Origin: Candidatus Thorarchaeota archaeon
GTDB taxonomy: Archaea; Asgardarchaeota; Thorarchaeia; Thorarchaeales; Thorarchaeaceae
Direction of reading: 5' to 3'
Length of the DNA: 7,065 nt
Assembly (NCBI GenBank): GCA_029856425.1
Contig: JAHQWZ010000095.1
Location: 1-7,065 of the forward strand
The translations under genes were made by a program, and so were the position numbers. The notes beneath the pieces were generated by a model. It was not told the origin of the DNA and did not search any database. It saw only the letters and a program-made list of their open reading frames with translations. This document shows positions 1-6,491 of the stretch, in pieces (the first letter of the stretch is position 1; each line of letters opens with the position of its first letter).

Positions 1-945
1 GCATTTCTCGAGATCGACCTTGGGAGGTGGCTTCAGTCTAACCCCTTTCTCTAGGTGTTTGAGTGCAACTCCCTTGATATCATTCAACGAGTCATAACCG
101 TGCTCATCCAGCCACTTGTCAATCTCTCCAACAATCTGACTATAAACCGTGTGACCATGCAGAATTGCAGCTGTGCATATTTCCACAGCAGACGCACCCG
201 CCATCATGAACTCAATCGCGTCTTCCCCTGATGTCACTCCCCCCACTGCTATGACAGGTTTGGTAAAGCTTCTCGCAATGTCAGCAATACACCTCATTGC
301 AATAGGTTTGAGCGATGCCCCGCTCATCCATCCCTCTCCCAGATCACTACCAAGTACAGGTTTTCCTGTTTCAATGTCGATCCTAAGGACTGGCCCAAAT
401 GTGTTGATACCAACTATACCATCAACAATCGGTTCTAAGTCCTTAGCTATCTTCGCAACATCGACCTTTGGGCTAAGCTTGGCAAAGATAGGGATGTCCA
501 CAGATTCCCTGAGCGCCTTTGCTATCTCAACATGACCCCCAACGTAGTGCGTGCTGAACTCGATTGCATTGACGCCCTTTTCCTGAATCTTTGGAGCAAT
601 CTCAGAAACTTCCTGTGGCGTATATCCAACACTTGCAATTACTGGAAGCCCTGAACCCAGAGCTATCTCGTACTCCCTCTCTAGCCACCTCTCAATGGGA
701 AGTTCGCTCCATAGTTCTGCGTTTAGAATCCCCCGTCTTGATTCACGTCTTCCACTGCCAAGCGCGGCCATATTTGGCTTTGGTACATCTGCAGGCTTGA
801 CACTAACCGTCTTGGCAACCAGCCCTCCAGCTCCCCCTGCAGCAGCATTGAGCAACGTCATTCCATCTCTTGAAGTTGGTCCCGCTGCTGTAAACACAGG
901 GTTCCTAAACCTCATCCCAGCTATCTCAATCCTAAGGTCTGCCAT
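1..945 (-). CDS. Dihydroorotate dehydrogenase/PreA-like FMN flavoprotein (partial, C-terminus beyond the window)
   Basis: This is an open frame of 315 codons read leftward from an ATG at 945-943, with no stop before the window edge. The translation has the layout of the DHOD/dihydropyrimidine dehydrogenase (PreA) TIM barrel: NPVFTAAGP near residues 15-23, the conserved Lys of LVAKT (K45), IASVG (103-107), AKLSP (155-159), GINT (179-182), GWMSGASLKPIA (205-216), and the phosphate-binding AVGGVTSGEDA (233-243) and MAGASAVEICTA (248-259). These indicate FMN binding. The loop that normally reads N-x-S-C-P-N and carries the catalytic Cys or Ser is FSTHYVGG here (130-137), so classic dihydroorotate oxidation is doubtful. 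The last residues in the window, KVDLEKC (309-315), resemble the entry to a C-terminal 2x[4Fe-4S] domain as in PreA. It is the last gene visible in the AOR operon, 51 bases after the DUF362 gene. An in-frame TGA lies four codons upstream, so ATG 945 is the first standard start; its SD is unusually far away. The fold is secure; the substrate is unknown. Confidence 0.9.
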   Translation of the reverse strand, partial: MADLRIEIAGMRFRNPVFTAAGPTSRDGMTLLNAAAGGAGGLVAKTVSVKPADVPKPNMAALGSGRRESRRGILNAELWSELPIERWLEREYEIALGSGLPVIASVGYTPQEVSEIAPKIQEKGVNAIEFSTHYVGGHVEIAKALRESVDIPIFAKLSPKVDVAKIAKDLEPIVDGIVGINTFGPVLRIDIETGKPVLGSDLGEGWMSGASLKPIAMRCIADIARSFTKPVIAVGGVTSGEDAIEFMMAGASAVEICTAAILHGHTVYSQIVGEIDKWLDEHGYDSLNDIKGVALKHLEKGVRLKPPPKVDLEKC

Positions 946-955
946 GCTAATGTGT

Positions 956-967
956 CATGAGTCCTCC
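956..967 (-). promoter_or_regulatory. Strong Shine-Dalgarno with a three-codon mini-ORF ahead of the flavoprotein gene
   Basis: Read on the minus strand, GGAGGA (967-962) is followed after 3 bases by ATG ACA CAT TAG (958-947), one C, and then the flavoprotein ATG at 945. The distance from GGAGGA to the annotated ATG is 16 bases, too long for a standard site. The SD may therefore load ribosomes that translate Met-Thr-His, stop and reinitiate one base later, or translation may begin at an in-frame ATT (951-949) 10 bases after the SD. The sequence is seen directly; the mechanism is inference. Confidence 0.4.
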
Positions 968-996
968 AACATAAGAGTTACCAGAGGACCAGTGTT

Positions 997-1953
997 CTAG
1001 CTGTATGGGAGATCAATAGGACTTGCCATGCCCAGTTTCACTGTATCTTCGTTCCATGGCTTAATCTTCTCTGCAGCTAGTCTAAGATAACTGACTTCTT
1101 CGGGATTTAGGCCTAGTTGAGAAGAAACAAGGGCATCCAGCTCGACAGTATCTATACTGCTCCATATCAGTCCCAAATTCCGATGTATTATTGGATGAAG
1201 GATATTGTCTAATGTTTCAGAGGTTGAAAAGACCGCTTCGATGACCCCTTTCACTTCGAATAGGGCAGCATACAGTCTGTTGATGTCAACTATGTTCTGG
1301 TCGAGCAGAGAATCATTTTCACCATGATACTTAGTCCTCCAAGGACTTGGAATCATACCAAACAGATTCTTCAGAGTCAGTGAAACATGATGTGCTTTCA
1401 GCGATCTCTTGGGTTTCGCCAAATTCAACAATGTGCCCCCCTTCAACTCAAAAAGCCGTTCCGGCACAAGTCCGTACAGCTCCTTGTTCTCCAAAACTCC
1501 CATTCGACTCTCGACGTGGCTTGCTACTAATTGGGGCTCACACATACGATTCGCCCATAACTCTTCAGAGAGATTCAGATACTCAACACCATGCTGTTCA
1601 AGAACGTGACCAATCCCTGAATGCATTAGAAACCATTTGTCATTCTCTCTGAAGTCTTTCTTTTTCTGATTTCCCACCAGCTTCAGGAGGTCATCATCAC
1701 GGGGTCCATTGTGCTCAATGAATAGCTTGTTTCTCCACGCCGCGTAGCTCTCTACAATCAGAACTTCAGCATCAATAGACGAAAGCGTCCAGTCTAGAAT
1801 CTCACTCTCTGTAAATTCCATTGAGGATGACCAATTGGGCTTAATGATTACTGGCGGCTCCAAATTGAGCCCCGCGATCATTTCCATATACGCATCTCTT
1901 GAACCCTCATTGGTAAACTTCGCAGGGCCAAGATCTATTATTCCCCCTGACAT
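997..1953 (-). CDS. DUF362 family protein, single-domain form
   Basis: The 318-residue product matches the DUF362 pattern: an early strand VIIKPNW (35-41), the central block LLNLAKPKRSLKAHH (175-189) corresponding to the family's 'INLPKLKTH', then LTLKNLFGMIP (192-202) with a downstream KYHG (208-211), a DIN motif (223-225), and a C-terminal VELDALVSSQLG (280-291) corresponding to the usual 'DPVALD'. The family has no firmly assigned activity. Many members carry a ferredoxin domain, but this one has a single Cys (C138), so it cannot hold an Fe-S cluster itself. No signal peptide or membrane segment is seen, so it should be cytosolic. It starts with ATG at 1953-1951, 48 bases after the AOR gene, with only a weak distant AGGTG at its 5' side; translation may rely on read-through from upstream. 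Its place between the AOR and a flavoprotein suggests a redox-linked role, which is inference. Confidence 0.85.
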   Translation of the reverse strand: MSGGIIDLGPAKFTNEGSRDAYMEMIAGLNLEPPVIIKPNWSSSMEFTESEILDWTLSSIDAEVLIVESYAAWRNKLFIEHNGPRDDDLLKLVGNQKKKDFRENDKWFLMHSGIGHVLEQHGVEYLNLSEELWANRMCEPQLVASHVESRMGVLENKELYGLVPERLFELKGGTLLNLAKPKRSLKAHHVSLTLKNLFGMIPSPWRTKYHGENDSLLDQNIVDINRLYAALFEVKGVIEAVFSTSETLDNILHPIIHRNLGLIWSSIDTVELDALVSSQLGLNPEEVSYLRLAAEKIKPWNEDTVKLGMASPIDLPYS

Positions 1954-2001
1954 GGTCTGATTAAAGCTGCACCTGTTCTTGGCCCTTTCGGAATTGATCC
2001 A

Positions 2002-3933
2002 TCACTTCGCCAGCATCTTACGCTTGCCAAGGTCTTTTACCACATAATCAAGACCCAGCTCCTCGAGCTTCTCCTTTTTGGGGTAGCCAGTTTCTTTATC
2101 GCAGCCTCGATAGTCGTAGTATTCGTCGAGCATCTCATCGAGGTCTGGAAGGCCACCCTTTGATGGCCCGGTCGGCATTGGTTCCTTCAAGAGTCTCTTT
2201 GGCAGGTTCTCATCTTTTCTTGTGATACCGAGTCTATGATTGTATGCTCTTCGTAGATGATTGATACGTTCAGCCGACTGCTTGACAAATTTCGGATTCG
2301 ACCAGTCATCCATCCCAGTGAGTGGGGCTATCACATTACTGAATGTGTCAAAGTAGTAAATTGGAGGCCACATCGTACCATACTTGCATATCACTGCACT
2401 GTCCACCAATGCGTATAGGTCTTCGATGTCCCAAACGACTTCGCCCTTGTGCTTTGGTGACATTATGTCAAGTATTGCCTCGGTCTTGTCGTCGTCAAAT
2501 CGAGCTTTGACAATATCTGGATAGCCCAATTCCTCTAGACTTGAGAGACTCCTCAAATGGTCTGCGCCTCGTACATTTGTGGCATAGGTGAGCCCAATAG
2601 ATTGGTGCGCTCTTGGATCCTGACCAGAAGCCTCGAGACCCTTGACATGAACGGCATACATCCATGCATCCCCTCCGATTATCTCTGCGGCCTTTCGGAC
2701 CCCTTTTGAGAGGATGTCGCCAAATCCCTCCCTCTTAGCAATCTTCTCCACAAGCTCTACCATTGAGTCCACGTTACCCCACGAGAGGTCAAGTCCATCA
2801 GTGTCATTCTTGTCAATGATTCCCTTCTCCCATAGTTCCATAGCAAAACCAATACTCTTTCCACATGAGATTGTATCCATCCCTAGCAAGTCGCATCGTG
2901 TGCCCAAGTGGAAGATTGACTCGATATCATTATTGAGGCAGTTTGAACCAAAAGACATGATAGTTTCATACTCTGGCCCACCTGCAGGCCCATATGCAAA
3001 TCTTCCATCTTTCACTCGATAGATGTACTTGCAGCCTACCTCACACCCATGACATGCCTCTTGTGCAATCCTATACTTCTCTGCAATGATTTCTGGGCCT
3101 ATGTCATCAGCATCTTCGTAGAAGCCAGTCCAATGATTCTTTGTAGGCAGTCTCCCAATCTCATTTATTATGGCAACAAGGTCCGTGGTCCCGTATTTCC
3201 TGAGTGAAGTCAGGGATTCCGTCCAGATTGGATCGCAGACCCTCTGCATCTCAATCTCATTGGCCTCGAGGTACTTCTCCATGTCATAAGCCTCAAGGCC
3301 TAAAGATCCACTCGCAGCGATTCCTTTCACGTTCTTGGAGCCCAGAACCGTTCCAAGACCTGCCCTTCCTGCGGCTCTATAGCGGTCAACAATGATGCTT
3401 GAATATAGAACACCATTCTCTGCGGCAGGCCCTACTATACCAGTCTTGATCTCAGGGTCTTTATGCTCCTCACGAATCATATCTGTTGTCACATCAGTTT
3501 CTCTTCCCCAAAGATGGCTCGCATCAATCAGTTCAGCTGTTCCATCGCGGAGAAAGAGATAGACTGGCTTCGGAGACCGCCCCTTGAATATCACAAAATC
3601 GAAGCCTGCGTATTTCACTTCAGGGCCAAAGAACCCGCCTACGTGGCTTTCAGCCCAAACACCCGTTAAGGGTCCTTTTGCAGCAAACATCATCCTGCCA
3701 GATGGTGAGAACATGACTCCAGTTAGAGGGCCTGTCCCGACAACCAATACATTATCCGGGGAGAGTGGATCCGTTTCTGGTCCTGTTTCCTCCCATAGGA
3801 TCTTGGCTGCTACTCCAGTGCCGCCCAAATAGAGCCTTGCCCATTCCTTCTCCATCTCTCGCTTGTGTATCTTGCCCTTGGTTAGGTCCACCTCTGCGTA
3901 GTAACCAGCGTATCCCTTGTACGGAAATGTCAA
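2002..3933 (-). CDS. Aldehyde:ferredoxin oxidoreductase family protein (tungsten/molybdenum pterin enzyme)
   Basis: The 643-residue product is full length for the AOR family (about 600-660). The N-terminal pterin-binding domain has GGTGVAAKILWEE (37-49), TGPLTG (67-72), SGRMMFAAKGPLTG (78-91) and KYAGFDFVIFKG (107-118). Further on are GIVGPAAEN (165-173) and the AGRAGLGTVLGSKNVK stretch (188-203). The [4Fe-4S] ligands are C294, C297 and C301 (CHGCEVGC) plus C516 (DSAVICK). GPEYET (319-324) carries the family's conserved Glu, and NVRGADH (453-459) probably provides the active-site His. VKGLEASGQDPRA (430-442) is also typical. Members oxidise aldehydes to acids with ferredoxin as acceptor; BamB-type benzoyl-CoA reductase subunits share this fold and also pair with a multi-cluster Fe-S subunit, so the substrate is open. 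The start is TTG 3933-3931, overlapping the ferredoxin stop by 4 bases (TTGA) and 7 bases after AAGGAGG, which indicates translational coupling. The C-terminal motif usually read as RGWD is RGCD here (609-612). Confidence 0.95.
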   Translation of the reverse strand: MTFPYKGYAGYYAEVDLTKGKIHKREMEKEWARLYLGGTGVAAKILWEETGPETDPLSPDNVLVVGTGPLTGVMFSPSGRMMFAAKGPLTGVWAESHVGGFFGPEVKYAGFDFVIFKGRSPKPVYLFLRDGTAELIDASHLWGRETDVTTDMIREEHKDPEIKTGIVGPAAENGVLYSSIIVDRYRAAGRAGLGTVLGSKNVKGIAASGSLGLEAYDMEKYLEANEIEMQRVCDPIWTESLTSLRKYGTTDLVAIINEIGRLPTKNHWTGFYEDADDIGPEIIAEKYRIAQEACHGCEVGCKYIYRVKDGRFAYGPAGGPEYETIMSFGSNCLNNDIESIFHLGTRCDLLGMDTISCGKSIGFAMELWEKGIIDKNDTDGLDLSWGNVDSMVELVEKIAKREGFGDILSKGVRKAAEIIGGDAWMYAVHVKGLEASGQDPRAHQSIGLTYATNVRGADHLRSLSSLEELGYPDIVKARFDDDKTEAILDIMSPKHKGEVVWDIEDLYALVDSAVICKYGTMWPPIYYFDTFSNVIAPLTGMDDWSNPKFVKQSAERINHLRRAYNHRLGITRKDENLPKRLLKEPMPTGPSKGGLPDLDEMLDEYYDYRGCDKETGYPKKEKLEELGLDYVVKDLGKRKMLAK

Positions 3934-4421
3934 TGTTCAGCCTCCTTTTCTTCATAGATATAGACTGGAGATAAGCGACTGATTCCTTCGGCGCGTCTTG
4001 TAAAATCATCTGCCTTGGAGCCCACGAGTTCGATAGCTTTGTAGTCACATGCCTTGACGCAGGCTGGGTCTCCTGAACAGAGGTCGCATTTGATGGCCTT
4101 TCTAGTCATGGGATCAATCTCTATGCCGCCATAGATGCAGGCTGTGACGCAATTCCCGCATCCAATACAATCATCGCTATATACGTAGAGCGTGCCATGT
4201 TCATTCCTCACTATTGCCCCTGTGGGACATGCGTCCACACATAGTGCCACTTCGCACTGTAAGCAGACCATAGGTACTATCGTAGATTCCTGTTCATTCT
4301 TCAAGATCTTAATACGCGACCTTGCTGGATTGAAGGTCTTGGTCTTAGCTGTTGAGCATCCCAGTTCGCAGTTCCTGCAACCAGTGCACTTCCTGACATC
4401 AATCGCGAGTAAGTTGTTCAA
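3930..4421 (-). CDS. Four-cluster [4Fe-4S] ferredoxin-like electron-transfer subunit
   Basis: The 163-residue protein contains exactly sixteen cysteines in four groups: C12/C15/C18/C22, C53/C56/C61/C65, C85/C88/C91/C95 and C112/C115/C121/C125. This is the layout of DmsB/HycB-type iron-sulfur subunits and of the ferredoxin subunits that accompany AOR or BamB-type enzymes, and it predicts four [4Fe-4S] clusters. No Tat signal or membrane segment is seen, so it should be cytosolic. It lies immediately upstream of the AOR gene with a 4-base overlap, so the likely role is to take electrons from the AOR and pass them on, perhaps to soluble ferredoxin or to the downstream flavoprotein. The start is TTG at 4421-4419, the only standard initiation codon seen ahead of the first cysteine group. 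Its SD is imperfect: GGAG lies 12 bases upstream (4437-4434) and AAAGGA is almost adjacent. It appears to be the first gene of the operon. Confidence 0.94.
   Translation of the reverse strand: MNNLLAIDVRKCTGCRNCELGCSTAKTKTFNPARSRIKILKNEQESTIVPMVCLQCEVALCVDACPTGAIVRNEHGTLYVYSDDCIGCGNCVTACIYGGIEIDPMTRKAIKCDLCSGDPACVKACDYKAIELVGSKADDFTRRAEGISRLSPVYIYEEKEAEH
3941..3947 (-). promoter_or_regulatory. Ribosome binding site of the AOR gene, fixing its TTG start
   Basis: AAGGAGG on the minus strand lies within the 3' end of the ferredoxin gene, 7 bases before TTG 3933-3931. Ideal spacing and the TTGA stop/start overlap make this TTG the convincing start and imply coupled translation of the two subunits. 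Confidence 0.85.
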
Positions 4422-4547
4422 GTCCTTTGAGCTCTCCGTTCTCTCTCGTGTGACCCTCCTTCCCGTGGCAGTTCGCCCTTTAAGTTGTTATCATTCTGGA
4501 AGTTTCCTCCATCTATCCAAGCAATGCTCAAGTATAACAAATTGATT

Positions 4548-4560
4548 AATAGGACCTATT
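4548..4560. repeat. 13-base perfect palindrome, candidate operator
   Basis: AATAGG A CCTATT is a perfect 6+1+6 inverted repeat in the divergent region. It starts 8 bases after the TATA-like GTATAACA on the plus strand, so a bound dimeric regulator would sit between the TATA box and a start site near 4560. The symmetry is visible in the sequence; its use as an operator is inference. No second copy was noticed in the window. Confidence 0.45.
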
Positions 4561-4571
4561 CGGTGCAGGTT

Positions 4572-4592
4572 AAGAGGCGTTGACGACCTCTT
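4572..4592 (+). repeat. Inverted repeat able to form a hairpin in the kinase 5' leader
   Basis: AAGAGGCGT, a TG loop, ACG, a bulged A, then CCTCTT can pair into a nine-base-pair stem with one bulge. It starts 12 bases after the 13-base palindrome and about 57 bases before the kinase start. If transcription begins near 4560 it would lie in the 5' leader. It is not followed by a T-run, so it does not look like a terminator. The two-base loop is tight; pairing of only the outer six bases around a nine-base loop is the alternative. It could equally be a protein-binding inverted repeat in DNA. Confidence 0.4.
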
Positions 4593-4648
4593 CAATCGCC
4601 CGAAGTGTAGAGCAGTATCAATACCATCACTACCCTTGATTCGGAACT

Positions 4649-6424
4649 GTGAATATCATGGACAAAGAGAGGAAGAGCTTCAGAGATGTCGCAGATGACA
4701 TGCTGGTACCAGTTATTGAATTCGATACTGATCTGAATCTAACATATGCAAATTCCAAGGCACTAGAGCTCCTCAAGATTGAGATGAGGGACATTTATGC
4801 CAAGACAAACATCGATAGGCTTGTCGCTCAAGAGCAGATAGAGCTCGTTCATCGTGGTCTGGTCCAACTTGAAGCTGGTGAGAATCCCACTTCATTAAGC
4901 ATTCGCCTAGTCCGCAAGGATAATGTCCAAGTGCCAACTCAGGTCTACTGTGATAAGATAGAGGTTCAGGGGAAGGTCATCGGCTTTGTTGCATACTTAG
5001 TTGATCTTTCGAGACGTGCTGCATTTGAGGAGAAGGTGGAACAAAGGAAGGACCTTCTGGAGTATATCGTGGAGTATTCGACCTTCATTGGTATCACCAT
5101 TATTGATGCCAAGTATCGCTTGGAATATGTGAATGACAAGTTATGTGACATTGTTGGTATGAGGCGAGCAGACCTCGTTGGGTCGGATTTCCGGAGTCTA
5201 GTTCATCCTGATAGCTTAGAGATGGTTTCCGAACGATATAGGAGACGACAGCTAGGCGAGAAGGTTCCTCCCACTTACGATCTTAAAATCAGAAGAGGGG
5301 ATGGTGCCACAAGAGACATACGCATCCATGTTACAACGATGACCGGGAAGAATGGCACAACAAAGTCTATCGCGCAGGCTATGGACATCACAGAGCAGAA
5401 GGCCGATAGACGCCGCCTTGAGGAGTCCGAGCATAATTATCGCCGACTAGTTGAAACAATGACAGCAGGGATGGGAATGGATGATGAGAACGGCATAATC
5501 ACATATACAAATGCCGCTCTCAATGAGATGCTCGGCTATGAGGAGGGCGAACTCATCGGAAAACATGGGCACACCATACTTCATGACGTTTCAGCAGAGA
5601 AGTACAAGATACGGACTGATGCTAGAAGAAAGGGAGAGGTAGAACACTACGAAACAACACTGGTGCACAAATCGGGGGACCTAATTCCGACAATGGCTTC
5701 AGCTGGACCAATCCGTGATCCTGAAGGCAATTATACGGGCAGCTTTGCCATCTTTACTGAAGTGTCCGCCCTGAAAACTGCAGAGAGCGAATCGCGGTTC
5801 CTCCTGGACTTGCTTATGCATGATGTAGGGAACCAGATGCAGCTGATTTTGGCAGGAGGCGACTTCCTAGCTAGGGAATCTACCCCTGAAGAAATCATGC
5901 GGGCGAAGCAGTATGTTCTCGATGGTGCCCACCGGTGTCTGACCCTTATTGGTAAAGTAAGAAAGGCTGAGGAGACTAAGGCTGATCCCGTGGTTCCAAC
6001 AGATCTGGTGAAGGTGCTTCAAGGGGAGATAGAATTACTTCAAAGTCAGTACAGTCTTACTCCGGAGTTCCAAGGAATCCCCAAGAAGGTCAAGATCTTT
6101 GCAGATGGAGCACTCTCGCAGCTTCTCTGGAATCTGATAGAGAATAGCGTCAGGCACAACAATTCCGAAGAACCGCAGATCTGGATAAAAGGCAAGGTCA
6201 AGCACGAGTCCTTCACACTAAGTATTTCGGACAATGGCCCCGGTCTCACTCCTGCAAAGAAGAAAGCATTGTTCGATGTTGGAAGAAGATACGGCGGTGT
6301 AGGCCTTCATCTTGTTAGTCGATTGGCGGAGAAGTATGGAGCCAAGCTGGAAGTAAATGACCGTGTGATAGGCTGGCCTGAAAAAGGACTTGAAGTATCT
6401 GTGGAGTTTCGACTTGCTGAGTAG
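4649..6424 (+). CDS. Soluble multi-PAS sensor histidine kinase
   Basis: The 591-residue protein has three PAS domains followed by a kinase core. PAS1 is about residues 10-120, PAS2 about 133-252 (ending MDITEQ) and PAS3 about 263-378 (NGIITYTNAALNEMLGY at 281-297). A short, charged, probably helical linker lies at about 121-140. The dimerisation/phosphoacceptor segment has H391 in LLMHDVGNQMQ (388-398), an HDxxNQ-type H-box unlike the bacterial HELRTPL form. The ATPase domain has the N-box NLIENSVRHN (495-504), G1 DNGPG (528-532) and a short G2 GGVGLHL (549-555). No transmembrane segment, signal peptide or receiver domain is seen, so it should sense a cytosolic cue and phosphorylate a separate regulator, which is not in the window. 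No Cys- or His-rich cofactor signature marks the PAS ligand. GTG 4649 or ATG 4658 (three codons later) could be the start; neither has a clear SD. It is transcribed divergently from the AOR operon, which makes it a candidate regulator of it. Confidence 0.94.
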   Translation: MNIMDKERKSFRDVADDMLVPVIEFDTDLNLTYANSKALELLKIEMRDIYAKTNIDRLVAQEQIELVHRGLVQLEAGENPTSLSIRLVRKDNVQVPTQVYCDKIEVQGKVIGFVAYLVDLSRRAAFEEKVEQRKDLLEYIVEYSTFIGITIIDAKYRLEYVNDKLCDIVGMRRADLVGSDFRSLVHPDSLEMVSERYRRRQLGEKVPPTYDLKIRRGDGATRDIRIHVTTMTGKNGTTKSIAQAMDITEQKADRRRLEESEHNYRRLVETMTAGMGMDDENGIITYTNAALNEMLGYEEGELIGKHGHTILHDVSAEKYKIRTDARRKGEVEHYETTLVHKSGDLIPTMASAGPIRDPEGNYTGSFAIFTEVSALKTAESESRFLLDLLMHDVGNQMQLILAGGDFLARESTPEEIMRAKQYVLDGAHRCLTLIGKVRKAEETKADPVVPTDLVKVLQGEIELLQSQYSLTPEFQGIPKKVKIFADGALSQLLWNLIENSVRHNNSEEPQIWIKGKVKHESFTLSISDNGPGLTPAKKKALFDVGRRYGGVGLHLVSRLAEKYGAKLEVNDRVIGWPEKGLEVSVEFRLAE

Positions 6425-6453
6425 ACTCAACATCAATCTGACCACAACCATTA

Positions 6454-6459
6454 TTTTTT
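6454..6459 (+). terminator. Oligo-T tract after the kinase gene, possible archaeal terminator
   Basis: Six consecutive Ts inside an A/T-rich stretch (TTATTTTTTA, 6451-6460) lie 30 bases after the kinase stop. Archaeal termination needs only T-rich non-template DNA, and no stem is required or seen. The same A/T-rich block could instead act as a core promoter for the amidohydrolase gene 33 bases further on, so the assignment is weak. Confidence 0.35.
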
Positions 6460-6479
6460 AGCGTGAGTTGAATGGGGGC

Positions 6480-6484
6480 GGAGG
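6480..6484 (+). promoter_or_regulatory. Ribosome binding site of the amidohydrolase gene
   Basis: GGAGG lies 7 bases before TTG 6492-6494. This spacing selects the TTG as the start in preference to the next in-frame ATG (codon 16), which would remove the first beta strands of the amidohydrolase fold. Confidence 0.8.
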
Positions 6485-6491
6485 CGTTCGT

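Larger units (their letters stand above)
4422..4648. promoter_or_regulatory. Divergent intergenic control region between the AOR operon and the kinase gene
   Basis: This 227-base stretch has no gene that I can support. It must hold the promoters of both the leftward AOR operon and the rightward kinase gene. An A/T-rich core at about 4531-4551 includes GTATAACA (4532-4539), a weak archaeal TATA-like candidate for the kinase gene; CTTAAAGG on the minus strand (about 4482-4475) is an even weaker candidate for the operon. A palindrome and a hairpin inside it are listed separately. An AGGAGG on the minus strand (4460-4455) has no start codon at usable distance. Promoter positions are tentative. 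Confidence 0.5.

Noticed and set aside
173..1000. Several plus-strand open frames of 69-120 codons
   Set aside because: All are antisense to the flavoprotein gene, whose continuous family motifs explain the region.
3752..4048. A 98-codon minus-strand open frame across the ferredoxin/AOR junction
   Set aside because: It overlaps two well-supported genes in another frame, has no recognisable motif and is best explained as a shadow frame.
4455..4460. AGGAGG on the minus strand upstream of the ferredoxin gene as its ribosome binding site
   Set aside because: It is 33 bases from the TTG start and no ATG, GTG or TTG lies at usable spacing; it may be chance in a purine-rich leader.
6425..6471. TCAAC...GTTGA inverted repeat after the kinase gene as a stem-loop terminator
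   Set aside because: The stem is only five bases with a loop of over 30 bases, too weak to support; only the T-run is retained as a possible terminator.
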